From Micromonospora sp. WMMA1363 (GTDB lineage: Bacteria > Actinomycetota > Actinomycetes > Mycobacteriales > Micromonosporaceae): a DNA stretch of 64,000 bases. The stretch spans positions 5,977,101 to 6,041,100 of the forward strand of contig NZ_JAUALB010000001.1 in assembly GCF_030345795.1 (NCBI RefSeq). The letters are read 5' to 3'. Of this stretch, positions 35,113 to 45,411 are shown one piece after another. The notes beneath the pieces are model-generated. The model was not told where the DNA came from. It ran no database searches and saw nothing but the letters and a program-made list of their open reading frames with translations. Position 1 is the stretch's first letter; the number at the start of each line of letters is the position of its first letter. The translations under genes and the position numbers were made by a program.

Positions 35113-35985
35113 ATGTCCGGCACCGAGGATCTGCTGGTCGAGGTCGACCGGCTCGCCGCCGAACTCGACGGCGTCACCCCGCCCACCCTGCTCGACGTCC
35201 GCTGGCGCCTGACCGGCCCGCCCGGCCGGGCCGACTACGCCGCCGGCCACCTGCCCGGCGCGGTCTTCGTCGACCTGGACACCGACCTGTGCGGGCCGCC
35301 GGGGGCCGCCGGCCGGCACCCGCTGCCGGACCCCGCCGCGCTCCAGGCCGCGCTGCGGGCCGCCGGAGTCCGGGCCGGACACCCGGTCGTGGTGTACGAC
35401 GGCGGCGACGGCATGTCCGCCGCCCGAGCCTGGTGGACGCTGCGCTGGGCGGGCCACCGAAAGGTCCGCCTGCTGCACGGCGGCTGGCCAGCCTGGGTCG
35501 CGGCGGGCCTGCCCATCTCCACCGAGGCACCCGTCCCGCCGCCCGGCGACGTCGAGGTGCACCCCGGTGCGCTGCCGGTGCTCGACGCGGCCGGGGCCGC
35601 CCGGCTCGCCGCGGCCGGCGACGGCGCCCTCGTGGACGTCCGGGCGGGGGCCCGCTACCGGGGCGAGACCGAGCCGATCGACCCGGTCGCCGGGCACGTG
35701 CCGGGCGCGGCGAACCTGCCCGCACCGGAGTACGTCGCCGAGGGCCGGTTCCCGGCGGCCGACGCGTTGCAGCGGCGGTTCGCCGCCGCCGGGGTGGTCG
35801 CCGGCCAGCCGGTCGGCGCGTACTGCGGGTCCGGTGTCACCGCCGCGCAGGCGGTCCTCGCCCTGCACCTGGCCGGTCGCCCGGACGCCGCGCTGTACGT
35901 CGGGTCGTGGAGCAACTGGGTCGCCGACCCGTCTCGCCCGGTGGCGGTGGGGGAGCAGCCCGCCGGGTCCGCGCCGTCGGCGTGA
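35113..35985 (+). CDS. Sulfurtransferase with two rhodanese domains
   Basis: A 290-residue protein of the thiosulfate/3-mercaptopyruvate sulfurtransferase family. The first rhodanese-like domain (about residues 20-140) is inactive, with DGGDGMSAARAWWTL in place of the Cys loop. The second (about 155-275) has the active loop YCGSGVTAAQAVLAL with its Cys near residue 238. The loop CGSGVT is closer to mercaptopyruvate than thiosulfate enzymes, but the substrate is not certain. Start ATG 35113. It lies alone, divergent from ideR and 123 bp before acuC. Confidence 0.92.
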   Translation: MSGTEDLLVEVDRLAAELDGVTPPTLLDVRWRLTGPPGRADYAAGHLPGAVFVDLDTDLCGPPGAAGRHPLPDPAALQAALRAAGVRAGHPVVVYDGGDGMSAARAWWTLRWAGHRKVRLLHGGWPAWVAAGLPISTEAPVPPPGDVEVHPGALPVLDAAGAARLAAAGDGALVDVRAGARYRGETEPIDPVAGHVPGAANLPAPEYVAEGRFPAADALQRRFAAAGVVAGQPVGAYCGSGVTAAQAVLALHLAGRPDAALYVGSWSNWVADPSRPVAVGEQPAGSAPSA

Positions 35986-36108
35986 GCGCCCGGCACCGGC
36001 GGCGGGCCAAAACCGGTGCGGCGCACGGCCGGTCGGCCGGCGACGCCACCGACCTGAGCGACGCGTGCCGTGGGTCACCGCACAAGATTCTCGTGCGACG
36101 ATGGGCCC

Positions 36109-37290
36109 ATGTCGGACGACACGGTGGTGGTGTGGGACGAGTCGCTGCTCGCCTACGACTTCGGTGACCATCCGCTTGACCCGGTCCGGGTGGAGCTGGC
36201 CGTCGCGCTGGCCCGACAGCTGGCTGTGCTGGAACGCCCGGGGGTGCGACTGGTCAAGCCGGAGCCGGCGGACGACGATCTGCTGACCCGGGTGCACGAC
36301 CCGCGTTACCTGGAGGCCGTTCGCGCCGCCTCGCAGGACCCGCTCTTCGCCAGGTTCGGCCTGGGCACCTCCGACAACCCGGTCTTCGCGGGGATGCACG
36401 AGGCCAGCGCGCTGATCGCGGGCGCCTCGGTGGCGGCGGCCGAGGCGGTCTGGCGGGGCGACGCGCGCCGGGCGGTCAACGTGGCCGGCGGGCTGCACCA
36501 CGCCATGCCGGCGCGGGCCGCCGGCTTCTGCGTCTACAACGACCCGGCGGTGGCCATCGCCCGCCTGCTCGACCTCGGCGCGCAGCGGGTCGCGTACGTG
36601 GATGTGGACGTCCACCACGGCGACGGGGTGCAGCGGATCTTCTGGAACGACCCGCGGGTGCTGACCGTGAGCCTGCACGAGACGCCCCTCGCCCTGTTCC
36701 CGGGAACCGGTTTCCCGGACGAGACCGGTGGCCCGGAGGCGCCGGGCAGCGCGGTCAACATCCCGCTGCCGCCCGGCGTCGACGACGCCGGCTGGCAGCG
36801 GGCGTTCCACGCGATCGTGCCGTCGGTGCTGCACGCCTTCCAGCCGCAGGTGCTGGTCACCCAGTGCGGTGCGGACGGGCACCGGCTCGACCCGCTCGCC
36901 GACCTGAACCTGTCGGTCGACGGCCAGCGCGCCACCTACATCGCCCTGCGGGCGCTCGCCGACGAGCTGTGCGAAGGGCGCTGGGTGGCCACCGGCGGCG
37001 GCGGGTACGCGCTGGTCGAGGTCGTGCCCCGGGCCTGGACCCACCTGCTCGCGGTGGCCACCGGCACGCCGCTCGACCCGGCAACGCTCACCCCGCCCGT
37101 CTGGCGGGAACTGGCCGCCTCCCGGCGTCCCGGCCGGGAGGTCCCGCTGCGAATGACCGACGACGTCGACCCCTCGTACGAACCGTGGCAGCCCTCCGGC
37201 GAGCCGAACTCGGTGGACCGCGCCATCGCCACCACCCGCAGGTCGATCTTCCCGCTGCTGGGGCTCGACCCGCACGACCCGCGCGACTGA
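36109..37290 (+). CDS. acuC: AcuC-like protein deacetylase (HDAC family)
   Basis: A 393-residue zinc-dependent deacetylase. Motifs: GGLHHAMPARAAGFCVYND (His pair), VAYVDVDVHHGDGVQRIF (zinc ligands) and the late Tyr in TGGGGYALVEVV. In Bacillus, AcuC removes acetyl groups from acetyl-CoA synthetase and restores its activity. The next gene, 24 nt downstream, is a GNAT/acyl-CoA-ligase fusion able to add such groups, so the two probably form a reversible acetylation pair. Start ATG 36109; an upstream ATG at 36070 would add 13 non-conserved residues. The C-terminus ends in a short Arg/Asp tail. Confidence 0.93.
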   Translation: MSDDTVVVWDESLLAYDFGDHPLDPVRVELAVALARQLAVLERPGVRLVKPEPADDDLLTRVHDPRYLEAVRAASQDPLFARFGLGTSDNPVFAGMHEASALIAGASVAAAEAVWRGDARRAVNVAGGLHHAMPARAAGFCVYNDPAVAIARLLDLGAQRVAYVDVDVHHGDGVQRIFWNDPRVLTVSLHETPLALFPGTGFPDETGGPEAPGSAVNIPLPPGVDDAGWQRAFHAIVPSVLHAFQPQVLVTQCGADGHRLDPLADLNLSVDGQRATYIALRALADELCEGRWVATGGGGYALVEVVPRAWTHLLAVATGTPLDPATLTPPVWRELAASRRPGREVPLRMTDDVDPSYEPWQPSGEPNSVDRAIATTRRSIFPLLGLDPHDPRD

Positions 37291-37314
37291 CGCGGCCGGG
37301 GAGGGCCGCCCAAC

Positions 37315-39867
37315 GTGACCACAGTGGACCAGCCGGTGGACGTGTTGCTCAGCGACGGCACCACCGTCCAGTTGCGGTCGATCCGGCCGTCGGACGGGCC
37401 GGGCATCGTCGCGATGCACTCGCGCTTCTCCGAGCGCACCCGCTACCTGCGCTACTTCTCGCCGTACCCGCGGATCCCCGAGCGTGACCTCCAGCGCTTC
37501 GTGCACGTCGACCACCGGGATCGGGAGGCGTTCGTGGTGCTGGCCGCCGACCAGATCGTCGCGGTCGGCCGGTACGAGCGTCTCGGACGGCAGTCCCCGG
37601 AGGCCGAGGTGGCGTTCGTGGTCGAGGACGCCTACCAGGGCCGGGGCATCGGGTCGGTGCTGCTGGAGCACCTGGCCGACGCGGCCCGGCGGATCGGCCT
37701 CACGAGCTTCGTCGCCGAGGTGCTGCCGACCAACGGCGCGATGCTGCGAGTGTTCGCCGACTTCGGGTACCAGGTGCAGCGCCAGTTCGCCGACGGCGTG
37801 GTCCACCTGAGCTTCCCGATCGCGCCGACCGACGCCACGTTGGAGGTGCAACGGGGCCGCGAGCGCCGCACCGAGGCCAGGTCCGTCGCCCGGCTGCTCG
37901 CGCCGCGCGGCGTCGCCGTCTACGGCGCCAGCGCCACCGGGCAGGGCGTCGGGGCGGCGGTGCTCGGGCACCTGCGCGACTACGGGTTCACCGGCAGCGT
38001 CGTACCCGTGCACCTGACCGCGACGACGGTGGCCGGGCTGCCGGCGTACCCGTCGGCGGCCGACGCGGGCCTGCCGGTCGACCTGGCCGTGGTGGCCGTC
38101 CCGCCGGACGCGGTGGAGACGGTGGTCGCCGACGCGGCCGCCGGGGCGCACGGCCTGATCGTGATCAGCGCCGGCTTCGCCGAGGCCGGCGCGGAGGGCG
38201 CGGCCGCGCAGCGCCGGCTGGTTCGCGCCGCGCACGCGGCGGGCATGCGCGTCGTCGGTCCGAACTGCCTGGGGGTGGCGAACACCGCCCCCGACGTACG
38301 CCTCAACGCCACGCTCGCCCCACGGCTGCCGGTGCCCGGCCGGGTCGGTCTGTTCAGTCAGTCCGGCGCGTTCGGGGTGGCGCTGCTGGCCGAGGCGGAC
38401 CGGCGGGGGCTCGGCCTGTCCAGCTTCGTGTCGGCCGGCAACCGGGCCGACGTCTCCGGCAACGACCTGCTCCAGTACTGGCAGGGCGACCCCGGCACCG
38501 ACGTGATCATGTTGTACCTGGAAACCTTCGGCAACCCGCGGAAGTTCGCCCGGCTGGCCCGGCGGATCGGGCGGGACAAACCGATCGTCGCGCTGGCGTC
38601 ACCGGCCCGTCCGCCCGGGGTCGGCCCGTCGGCCGGCCCGGATCAGGTAGCGGTCAGCGCGCTGTTCGCCCAGTCCGGGGTGATTCGGGTGGACACGGTC
38701 GCCGAGCTGCTCGACGTCGGCGTCCTGCTGGCCCACCAGCCGCTGCCCGGCGGCGATCGGGTCGGGGTCGTCGGTAACTCGTCTGCGCTGGCCGGGCTCG
38801 CGGCCACCGCCTGCGCAGCGCAGGGGCTCACCCTCGCCGACGGATACCCGCGCAACGTCGGCCCACGTGCCGGAGCGGCCGAGTTCGCCGCGGCCCTCGC
38901 CGCCGCGGCGGCCGACGAGGTGGTGGACTCGCTGGTTGCGGTGTTCGCGCCGCCGCTGCCCGGCCAACTGCCGGACGCCGAGGCGGACTTCACCGCCGCT
39001 CTGCCCGCGGCGCTCGCCGCCGGCAAGCCCACGGTGGCGACGTTCCTGGTCGGACGCGCCCCGACCGGGGTGCCCGGGTATCCGAGCGTGGAGGAGGCGG
39101 TCCGCGCCCTGGGCCGGGTCACCGCGTACGCCGACTGGCTGCGGCGGCGCCCCGGGAGGCTGTCCGAGCTGCCCGACGTCGACCGGGGCGCGGCGCAGAC
39201 GGCACTGCGTCCCGATTCCCTCGATCCGGGCGGGCTGCTCGCCGCCTACGGGATCGACGTGGTGGCATCGGTGCCGGCCGCCTCGGCGGACGAGGCCGCG
39301 GAGGCGGCGGTCGAGCTGGGCTTTCCGGTGGCGCTGAAGGCCGCCGCCCCGGGCCTGCGGCACCGGCTGGACCTCGGCGCCGTCCGCCTCGACCTGCCCG
39401 ACGAGGCGACCGTGCGGCGCGCGTACGCGGAGATGTCGACGGTGTTCGGCACCGACGTCCTGGTCCAGCCGATGGTCCCCCCGGGGGTGGCCTGCGTGGT
39501 GGAGCTGGTGGAGGACCCGGCGTTCGGCCCGGTGGTCGGCTTCGGCCTGGGCGGCGTCGCGACCGAGCTGCTGGGCGACCGGGCCTGGCGGTCGGCACCA
39601 CTGACCGACCTCGACGCGGCCGAGCTGGTCGACGAGCCGCGAGCGGCCCCGCTCCTGCGCGGGCACCGGGGCGCCGCTCCGGTGGATCGCACGTCCCTGG
39701 CCGACCTGCTGGTGCGGGTGGGGCTGCTCGGCGACGAGCAGCCCCGGGTCCGCGCCCTGACCCTGAACCCGGTGCTGGCCCGCCCGGACGGGTTGTCGGT
39801 GCTGCACGCCACGGTCCGGATCGGCTCGGCCGGCGCCCGCCCCGACACCGGCCCCCGCCGGTTGTGA
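37315..39867 (+). CDS. GNAT-acyl-CoA-synthetase fusion, Pat-like protein acetyltransferase
   Basis: An 850-residue protein. The N-terminal GNAT domain (residues 10-165) has EVAFVVEDAYQGRGIGSVLLEHLAD, the acetyl-CoA loop. It is followed by an ADP-forming acyl-CoA synthetase body: CoA-binding (VAVYGASATGQGVGAAVLGH), ligase (FSQSGAFGVALLAEADRRGL) and ATP-grasp (ALKAAAPGLRHRLDLG). The usual phospho-His motif SHTGSLAG is replaced around residues 428-450 by PSAGPDQVAVSALF, so catalysis of CoA ligation is unlikely. This fits Pat-type lysine acetyltransferases, where the synthetase part is regulatory. GTG 37315 follows GGAGGG. It lies 24 nt after acuC and is probably co-transcribed. Confidence 0.88.
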   Translation: MTTVDQPVDVLLSDGTTVQLRSIRPSDGPGIVAMHSRFSERTRYLRYFSPYPRIPERDLQRFVHVDHRDREAFVVLAADQIVAVGRYERLGRQSPEAEVAFVVEDAYQGRGIGSVLLEHLADAARRIGLTSFVAEVLPTNGAMLRVFADFGYQVQRQFADGVVHLSFPIAPTDATLEVQRGRERRTEARSVARLLAPRGVAVYGASATGQGVGAAVLGHLRDYGFTGSVVPVHLTATTVAGLPAYPSAADAGLPVDLAVVAVPPDAVETVVADAAAGAHGLIVISAGFAEAGAEGAAAQRRLVRAAHAAGMRVVGPNCLGVANTAPDVRLNATLAPRLPVPGRVGLFSQSGAFGVALLAEADRRGLGLSSFVSAGNRADVSGNDLLQYWQGDPGTDVIMLYLETFGNPRKFARLARRIGRDKPIVALASPARPPGVGPSAGPDQVAVSALFAQSGVIRVDTVAELLDVGVLLAHQPLPGGDRVGVVGNSSALAGLAATACAAQGLTLADGYPRNVGPRAGAAEFAAALAAAAADEVVDSLVAVFAPPLPGQLPDAEADFTAALPAALAAGKPTVATFLVGRAPTGVPGYPSVEEAVRALGRVTAYADWLRRRPGRLSELPDVDRGAAQTALRPDSLDPGGLLAAYGIDVVASVPAASADEAAEAAVELGFPVALKAAAPGLRHRLDLGAVRLDLPDEATVRRAYAEMSTVFGTDVLVQPMVPPGVACVVELVEDPAFGPVVGFGLGGVATELLGDRAWRSAPLTDLDAAELVDEPRAAPLLRGHRGAAPVDRTSLADLLVRVGLLGDEQPRVRALTLNPVLARPDGLSVLHATVRIGSAGARPDTGPRRL

Positions 39868-39875
39868 GGAAGACC

Positions 39876-39892
39876 CGTCGGGACACCCGACG
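39876..39892. terminator. Small hairpin between pat-like gene and sigB
   Basis: CGTCGGG, loop ACA, CCCGACG: a 7-bp stem 9 nt past the stop of the Pat-like gene, which converges on sigB. It is short but well placed. Confidence 0.5.
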
Positions 39893-40004
39893 TGATGGCG
39901 GAGGACCCCGCTCGACGCAGGGTTCGCCCGGGACAGCTCGGCGCGCTCCGCCGAACCGACGACGGCCTGGCGACCCGCCCGGGCCGTCGCGGGCGACGCC
40001 CACC

Positions 40005-41021
<1,017 letters not shown>

Positions 41022-41279
41022 CTTTCGTCTCTCCCCGTGTCCACGTCTGTGCCGCACTCTCCGGCCAGTGGTGCCGGTGACACACAGCTTGGCGCCCGGG
41101 GCGTGAGACAGGGGTGAGGCGATCGGGGACCCGACAGGAATCCCACCTGGCGTGTCGCCGTCGGCCGGTGCTTGCCGGACCCGGTTACCGTGCCAGCGGT
41201 CGGCCGGGAGAGGTCGGCTGCCGGCACGGCCAGCGGAGCGGCCGCCGGCGAACGTTCCGCACAGGTGATGGAGAGCGTC

Positions 41280-42068
41280 GTGGTCTTCAAGCGGCTCATG
41301 CAGGCGATGGGCGTCGGCGGCCCCTCGGTGGAAACCGTTCTGGCGAATCCGAACTGCCGCCCCGGCGGCCAACTGGAGGGGACCGTCCACGTCGCGGGCG
41401 GCGACCACCCGGTCGACATTTCGTACGTGGCGCTGGGCCTGGTCACCCGGGTCGAGGTGGAGAGCGGTGACAACGACTACGAGACCACCGAGGAGTTCCA
41501 CCGCCAGCACATCACCGGCTCGTTCCGGCTGGAGGCCGGGCAGCGGTACGACGTCCCGTTCCGCTTCGACGTGCCCTGGGAGACCCCGCTCACCGAGCTG
41601 TACGGCCAGCACCTGCGCGGCATGACGATGGGCCTGCGGACCGAGTTGGAGGTGGCTCGCGCGGTCGACAAGGGCGACCTGGACGCCGTGGCCGTGCATC
41701 CGCTGCCGTCGCAGGAGCGGATCCTGGAGGCGTTCCTGCGGCTGGGCTTCCGGTTCGCCCGCGCCGACGTCGAGCGCGGCCACATCTACGGAGTGCGGCA
41801 GACGCTGCCGTTCTATCAGGAGATCGAGTTCTACCCGGCGCCGCAGTACGCCAGCGGGATCAACCAGCTCGAGGTCACCTTCGTGACCGATCCACACCAG
41901 ATCCAGGTCGTGCTGGAGTTGGACAAGCGGGGCGGCCTGTTCACCGAGGGCCGCGACGCCTTCGGCCGCTTCTCGGTCGACCACGTGACCGCCGACCGCA
42001 CCGACTGGACCGCCCAGCTCGACGCCTGGCTGCGCCAGTCCCTCCAGCGCCGCGGCCTCTTCGGCTGA
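41280..42068 (+). CDS. Spo0M-like sporulation protein
   Basis: A 262-residue arrestin-like protein of the Spo0M (SpoOM) family. It begins [20 protein letters not shown] from GTG 41280, 5 nt after GGAGAG; an ATG at 41268 is in frame and equally possible. Arrestin-like core segments include [19 protein letters not shown] and [16 protein letters not shown]. In Bacillus Spo0M affects sporulation control; in actinomycetes the role is less clear. The gene diverges from sigB, with a 258-bp spacer that holds both promoters and no recognised gene. It probably acts in the cytoplasm. Confidence 0.88.
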   Translation: MVFKRLMQAMGVGGPSVETVLANPNCRPGGQLEGTVHVAGGDHPVDISYVALGLVTRVEVESGDNDYETTEEFHRQHITGSFRLEAGQRYDVPFRFDVPWETPLTELYGQHLRGMTMGLRTELEVARAVDKGDLDAVAVHPLPSQERILEAFLRLGFRFARADVERGHIYGVRQTLPFYQEIEFYPAPQYASGINQLEVTFVTDPHQIQVVLELDKRGGLFTEGRDAFGRFSVDHVTADRTDWTAQLDAWLRQSLQRRGLFG

Positions 42069-42161
42069 TCGCCGCGCGCACTCCCGGTTGCCAGGAGTGG
42101 GTGGGTCCGGGGCGGACGGACAGCACGCCATCATGATCAACCCTGGGGCGCGGCGGTGTGG

Positions 42162-42584
42162 CTACAGCTCCAGGACGATGGTGCGGGGGCCGACGTTGAC
42201 GCTCTCCACCAGCATGTGGGTGCGAAAGCGGCCGGTCTCCACCGTGGCGCCGCGGTCGCGCAGCGCCGCTACCACCGCGTCCACCAGGGGCTCGGCGACC
42301 GCGGCGGGGGCCGCCGCCGTCCAGGTGGGACGGCGGCCCTTGCGGGCGTCGCCGTAGAGGGTGAACTGGCTGACCACCAGGATCGGCGCGCCGGTGTCGG
42401 CGGCGGACCGCTCGTCGTCGAGGAGGCGCAGCTCGTGCACCTTGCGGGCCATCGCGCGCGCCGTCTCAACGGTGTCGGAATGGGTCACGCCGAGCAGCAC
42501 CAGCAGACCGTCGTCGATGTCGCCGACCACCTCGTCGCCGACCGTCACGCTGGCCCGGCCAACCGTCTGCACCACCGCCCGCAT
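42162..42584 (-). CDS. dtd: D-aminoacyl-tRNA deacylase
   Basis: A 140-residue enzyme that removes D-amino acids (or Gly from tRNA-Ala) from mischarged tRNAs. The catalytic motif [17 protein letters not shown] is present, and the C-terminal motif [11 protein letters not shown] matches the Gly-cisPro region. The N-terminus [15 protein letters not shown] is the normal start, so ATG 42584 is used. Length is close to the 145-150 residues usual for Dtd. It is convergent with spo0M. A proofreading role fits the tRNA-modification genes in this region. Confidence 0.94.
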   Translation of the reverse strand: MRAVVQTVGRASVTVGDEVVGDIDDGLLVLLGVTHSDTVETARAMARKVHELRLLDDERSAADTGAPILVVSQFTLYGDARKGRRPTWTAAAPAAVAEPLVDAVVAALRDRGATVETGRFRTHMLVESVNVGPRTIVLEL

Positions 42585-42639
42585 CAGATGATGCTATCGA
42601 GGACGAGCGGCGCGACCGCCGGGCGGCCCGGCGCTCGCC

Positions 42640-44124
42640 TCAGACCTGCACCGGCTCGATGAAGCCCCGTTCGACCAGGTGTGCCACGACGGGGCCGGCC
42701 GCCTCAGCGAGCTCGTCGGGCGTCACGTCGTGCGCGGCGGCGAGCAGAGTCAGCTGGTCGCGCAGCGGCAGCCGGCCGTCGGCACCGCCGACCAGGGCCA
42801 GCACCAGCGGGTCGATCTCCTCCGTCCAGCGCAGCCCGTGTGGCATGGCCAGCACCTGCCGGTCAACGGCCCAGCCCTCGTCGCCCATGGTGGCCTCCTG
42901 CCGCAGCTGGAGGCCGTCCGCGGCCCGGTAGCGCGCGGCGAGCAGCCCGTCGGTTCCGTGTACCCGGAGCCAGTCCTGCCGGTCGAACCAGCTCGCGACA
43001 CGGTCGCCGAGCGGCACCTGTACCCGCTGGCGCAGGTCCTCCACCCGCAGCACCGGCTCGTCGTGGCCAGCACGGCGCAGCGAGACGATACCGAAACCGA
43101 CCGCTTCGATCTTGTGCGCGTCGAACCAGTCCAGCCACTCGGCCATCCGTTGCGGGCCAGCCGCCTCACTGGCGTCGGCGAGCCACAGATTGACGTAGGC
43201 CATCGGATCGGCGACCTCACGCTGGATCACCCAGGCGTCCAGCCCGGTGCCGGCGAACCACCCGGCGACCCGCTCGGTCCAGTCCTCGCCGGCGACGTGC
43301 ACCCAGTTGGCCAGGAACTGCATCGTGCCGCCCTCGGTGAGCAGGCCCGGCGCGGCGGCGGCCAGCTCGGCGCCGATCGCGTCACCGACCCGGCCTGAGT
43401 CGCGGTAGACGTGCGTGGTGGTGCCGGGCCCGACGACGAACGGCGGGTTGCTGACCACCAGGTCGAAGCGACGACCGGCGACCGGGGCGACCAGGTCGCC
43501 GCGTAGCAGCTCCCAGTCCTGGCCGTTGAGTGCGGCGGTGGTGGCGGCGAAGCGCAACGCCCGTACGGACACGTCGGTGGCGGTGACCGACCGCGCGTGG
43601 GTCGCCAGGTGCAACGCCTGAATGCCGGAGCCGGTGCCCAGGTCCAACGCGGTTCCGACCGGCCTTCGGACGGTCGCGCCGATCAGTGTCTGGGTTGCCC
43701 CGCCGATGCCGAGCACATGCTCGGCATGCAGCGGACGGCCGGGCCGGGCGCTCGCGGGCACGTCGGCGAGCACCCACCAGTCGTCGCCGTACGGCTCCAG
43801 GTCCAGGCCCATCCGTAGCCCGTCGCCGTGCCGCTCGACCAGGCCACCGGCGAGCGCTTCCTCGATCGGCAGCGGCCCGAGGGCGGCGGCGACGGCGGCA
43901 TCCGGCTCGGTCTGCTCGCAGATGAAGACCCGGATCAGCGTCGCGAGGGGATCGCGGTCCTCGGTGGCGCGCAGCGCCGCTCGGAAGTCGTTGCGGGCCA
44001 TTCCGCCGGTGGCGTGCGAGCCGAGCCGGCCGGCGATGCCGTTCGAGGTGAAGTTCGCCCGGGTGAGCGCTGTGCGCAACGCCGCCACTCCGGCGGGGGT
44101 GAGCAGCATGTCGTGTCCATCCAC
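42640..44124 (-). CDS. Class I SAM methyltransferase with DUF7059-type N-terminus
   Basis: About 494 residues from GTG 44124; an ATG at 44109 is also possible. The N-terminal part (AALRTALTRANFTSNGIAGRLG) is a helical domain found in front of actinobacterial methyltransferases. The methyltransferase fold has ALDLGTGSGIQALHLA (SAM-binding) and LVVSNPPFVVGPG, the NPPF motif of enzymes methylating nucleic-acid bases or Gln side chains. Target unknown; RNA or release factor are candidates. The C-terminus of about 200 residues has a PPi-like unknown domain (VGGADGRLPLRDQLTLLAA). It is followed by dtd 56 nt further on. Confidence 0.82.
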   Translation of the reverse strand: MDGHDMLLTPAGVAALRTALTRANFTSNGIAGRLGSHATGGMARNDFRAALRATEDRDPLATLIRVFICEQTEPDAAVAAALGPLPIEEALAGGLVERHGDGLRMGLDLEPYGDDWWVLADVPASARPGRPLHAEHVLGIGGATQTLIGATVRRPVGTALDLGTGSGIQALHLATHARSVTATDVSVRALRFAATTAALNGQDWELLRGDLVAPVAGRRFDLVVSNPPFVVGPGTTTHVYRDSGRVGDAIGAELAAAAPGLLTEGGTMQFLANWVHVAGEDWTERVAGWFAGTGLDAWVIQREVADPMAYVNLWLADASEAAGPQRMAEWLDWFDAHKIEAVGFGIVSLRRAGHDEPVLRVEDLRQRVQVPLGDRVASWFDRQDWLRVHGTDGLLAARYRAADGLQLRQEATMGDEGWAVDRQVLAMPHGLRWTEEIDPLVLALVGGADGRLPLRDQLTLLAAAHDVTPDELAEAAGPVVAHLVERGFIEPVQV

Positions 44125-44389
44125 ATCGCCATCCTGCCTGTCCCCACCCGTGGCGATGGCAGTACCCGCCGGTTTGGGCGTCCGGCGTCTCGGGACGCGT
44201 CGCCGACGCACCGTCGCGATCTTGCAGTTTCGTAGGCGATTCGCGCGGTTCTGGTCGGCGATTCGCAGCATTGGCGGCGTCTTCCGGGGCAGAACCGGTA
44301 GCGGGTCGGTGCGCGGATCGGATCGACGGAGGCCCTACGGGCCGGTGCGTCGTGTGTCAACCGGTCGGCAGGGCGGGCAGGATGGGGAC

Positions 44390-44981
44390 ATGACCCTCGC
44401 ACTGCCGATCGACCCGGAGGCAACCGCGTTGCTGCGGCGCAGCCCGCTGGCGCTGCTCGTCGGGATGGTCCTCGACCAGCAGGTGCCGATGGAGAAGGCG
44501 TTCACCTCACCGTACGTGCTCGCCCAGCGCCTCGGGCACGAGCCGGACGCTGCCGAACTGGCCGGGTACGACCCGGACGCCCTGGTCGCACTCTTCGCGA
44601 CCCCCCCCGGCCCTGCACCGTTTCCCGAAGGCGATGGCGGTCCGGGTCCAGGAGGTGTGCCGGCTCCTGGTCGACCGGTACGACGGCGACGCCGCCGGCC
44701 TCTGGACGGGGGTCACCGACGGCCGTGACCTGCTACGCCGGGTCGCCGACCTGCCCGGGTTCGGCAGGCAGAAGGCGCAGATCTTCGTCGCCCTGCTCGG
44801 CAAACGGTTCGGTGTCACACCGAAGGGCTGGCGCGAGGCCGCCGGGAGTTACGGCGATGCCGACGCGTACCGGTCCGTCGCCGACGTGACGGACGCCGAC
44901 TCGCTGCGCCGCGTCCGCGAGTACAAGCAGCAGCTGAAGGCGACCGCGAAGGCCGGGACGGCCGGGACGGCCGGGGGCTGA
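44390..44981 (+). CDS. HhH-GPD family DNA glycosylase, frame broken in a C run
   Basis: A Rv2728c-like HhH-GPD protein that should be about 196 residues. The first part (MTLALPIDPEATALLRRSP to LVALFATPP) reads from ATG 44390, then an 8-C run at 44601-44608 shifts the frame. The rest (MAVRVQEVCRLLVDRYDGD to the C-terminus) continues one frame over. Removing one C restores FATPPALHRFPKAMAVRV. The HhH is LPGFGRQKAQIFVALLG. Sequencing error or true frameshift cannot be separated here; five similar breaks elsewhere favour error. The C-terminal TAGTAGG tail arises from a short tandem repeat. Confidence 0.8.
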
Positions 44982-45102
44982 CCCGACGGGGCCGGGCCGT
45001 CGCCCGCTGGCCGTACCGCGGGATGGCGCCCGCCTGGTCGCTCGGCCGGCGGTACCGGCCCGGTCGCGGCGGCCGACCCGTCGCCGGTGGTGCGGGGATC
45101 CG

Positions 45103-45411
45103 TCAGGCGGCCGTGGGGCGAGAGAGGGCGGCTAGCGCGCGCCGAACGTCGGCGAGCGAGACGGTCGCCGAGTCGTCCAGGTCGGCCAGACCGGCCTCGA
45201 TCCACTGCCGCATCAGCGTGGTCACCCCGATGCCCCGGGCGTCGGCGGCGGCGCGCACCCGCTCGTAGGTCTCCAGCGGAAGCCGTACCGACCGGCTCAC
45301 CATCGGGCTGTCGGTGTCCGGGGTGGGCAGCTCCATCGGCTGCCTCTCGTCGATCAGGTCGGCGAGGGCGTCGTCGCCGTGGAACCGCTTGGTCGCCTCG
45401 TCACGGTTCAT
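45103..45411 (-). CDS. Antitoxin-like protein, ribbon-helix-helix type
   Basis: A 102-residue protein with an unstructured N-terminus (MNRDEATKRFHGDDALADL) and a CopG/Arc-like part: VSRSVRLPLETYERVRAAADARGIGVTTLMRQWIEAGL. It overlaps the end of the upstream gene by 11 nt, so the two are translated together. The pair resembles BrnT-BrnA-like toxin-antitoxin modules, with toxin first and antitoxin second. As antitoxin it would bind the toxin and repress the operon promoter. The C-terminal part LADVRRALAALSRP is helical. Activity is inferred from arrangement and fold. Confidence 0.68.
   Translation of the reverse strand: MNRDEATKRFHGDDALADLIDERQPMELPTPDTDSPMVSRSVRLPLETYERVRAAADARGIGVTTLMRQWIEAGLADLDDSATVSLADVRRALAALSRPTAA

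Noticed and set aside
35041..38235. 1064-codon open frame on the minus strand
   Set aside because: It lies antisense to the rhodanese, acuC and Pat-like genes, is composed of Arg/His/Gly-rich nonsense and has no ribosome site. High GC makes long antisense frames common.
42080..42100. Short hairpin CACTCC/GGAGTG between spo0M and dtd
   Set aside because: Only 6 bp with a 9-nt loop; too weak to call a terminator.
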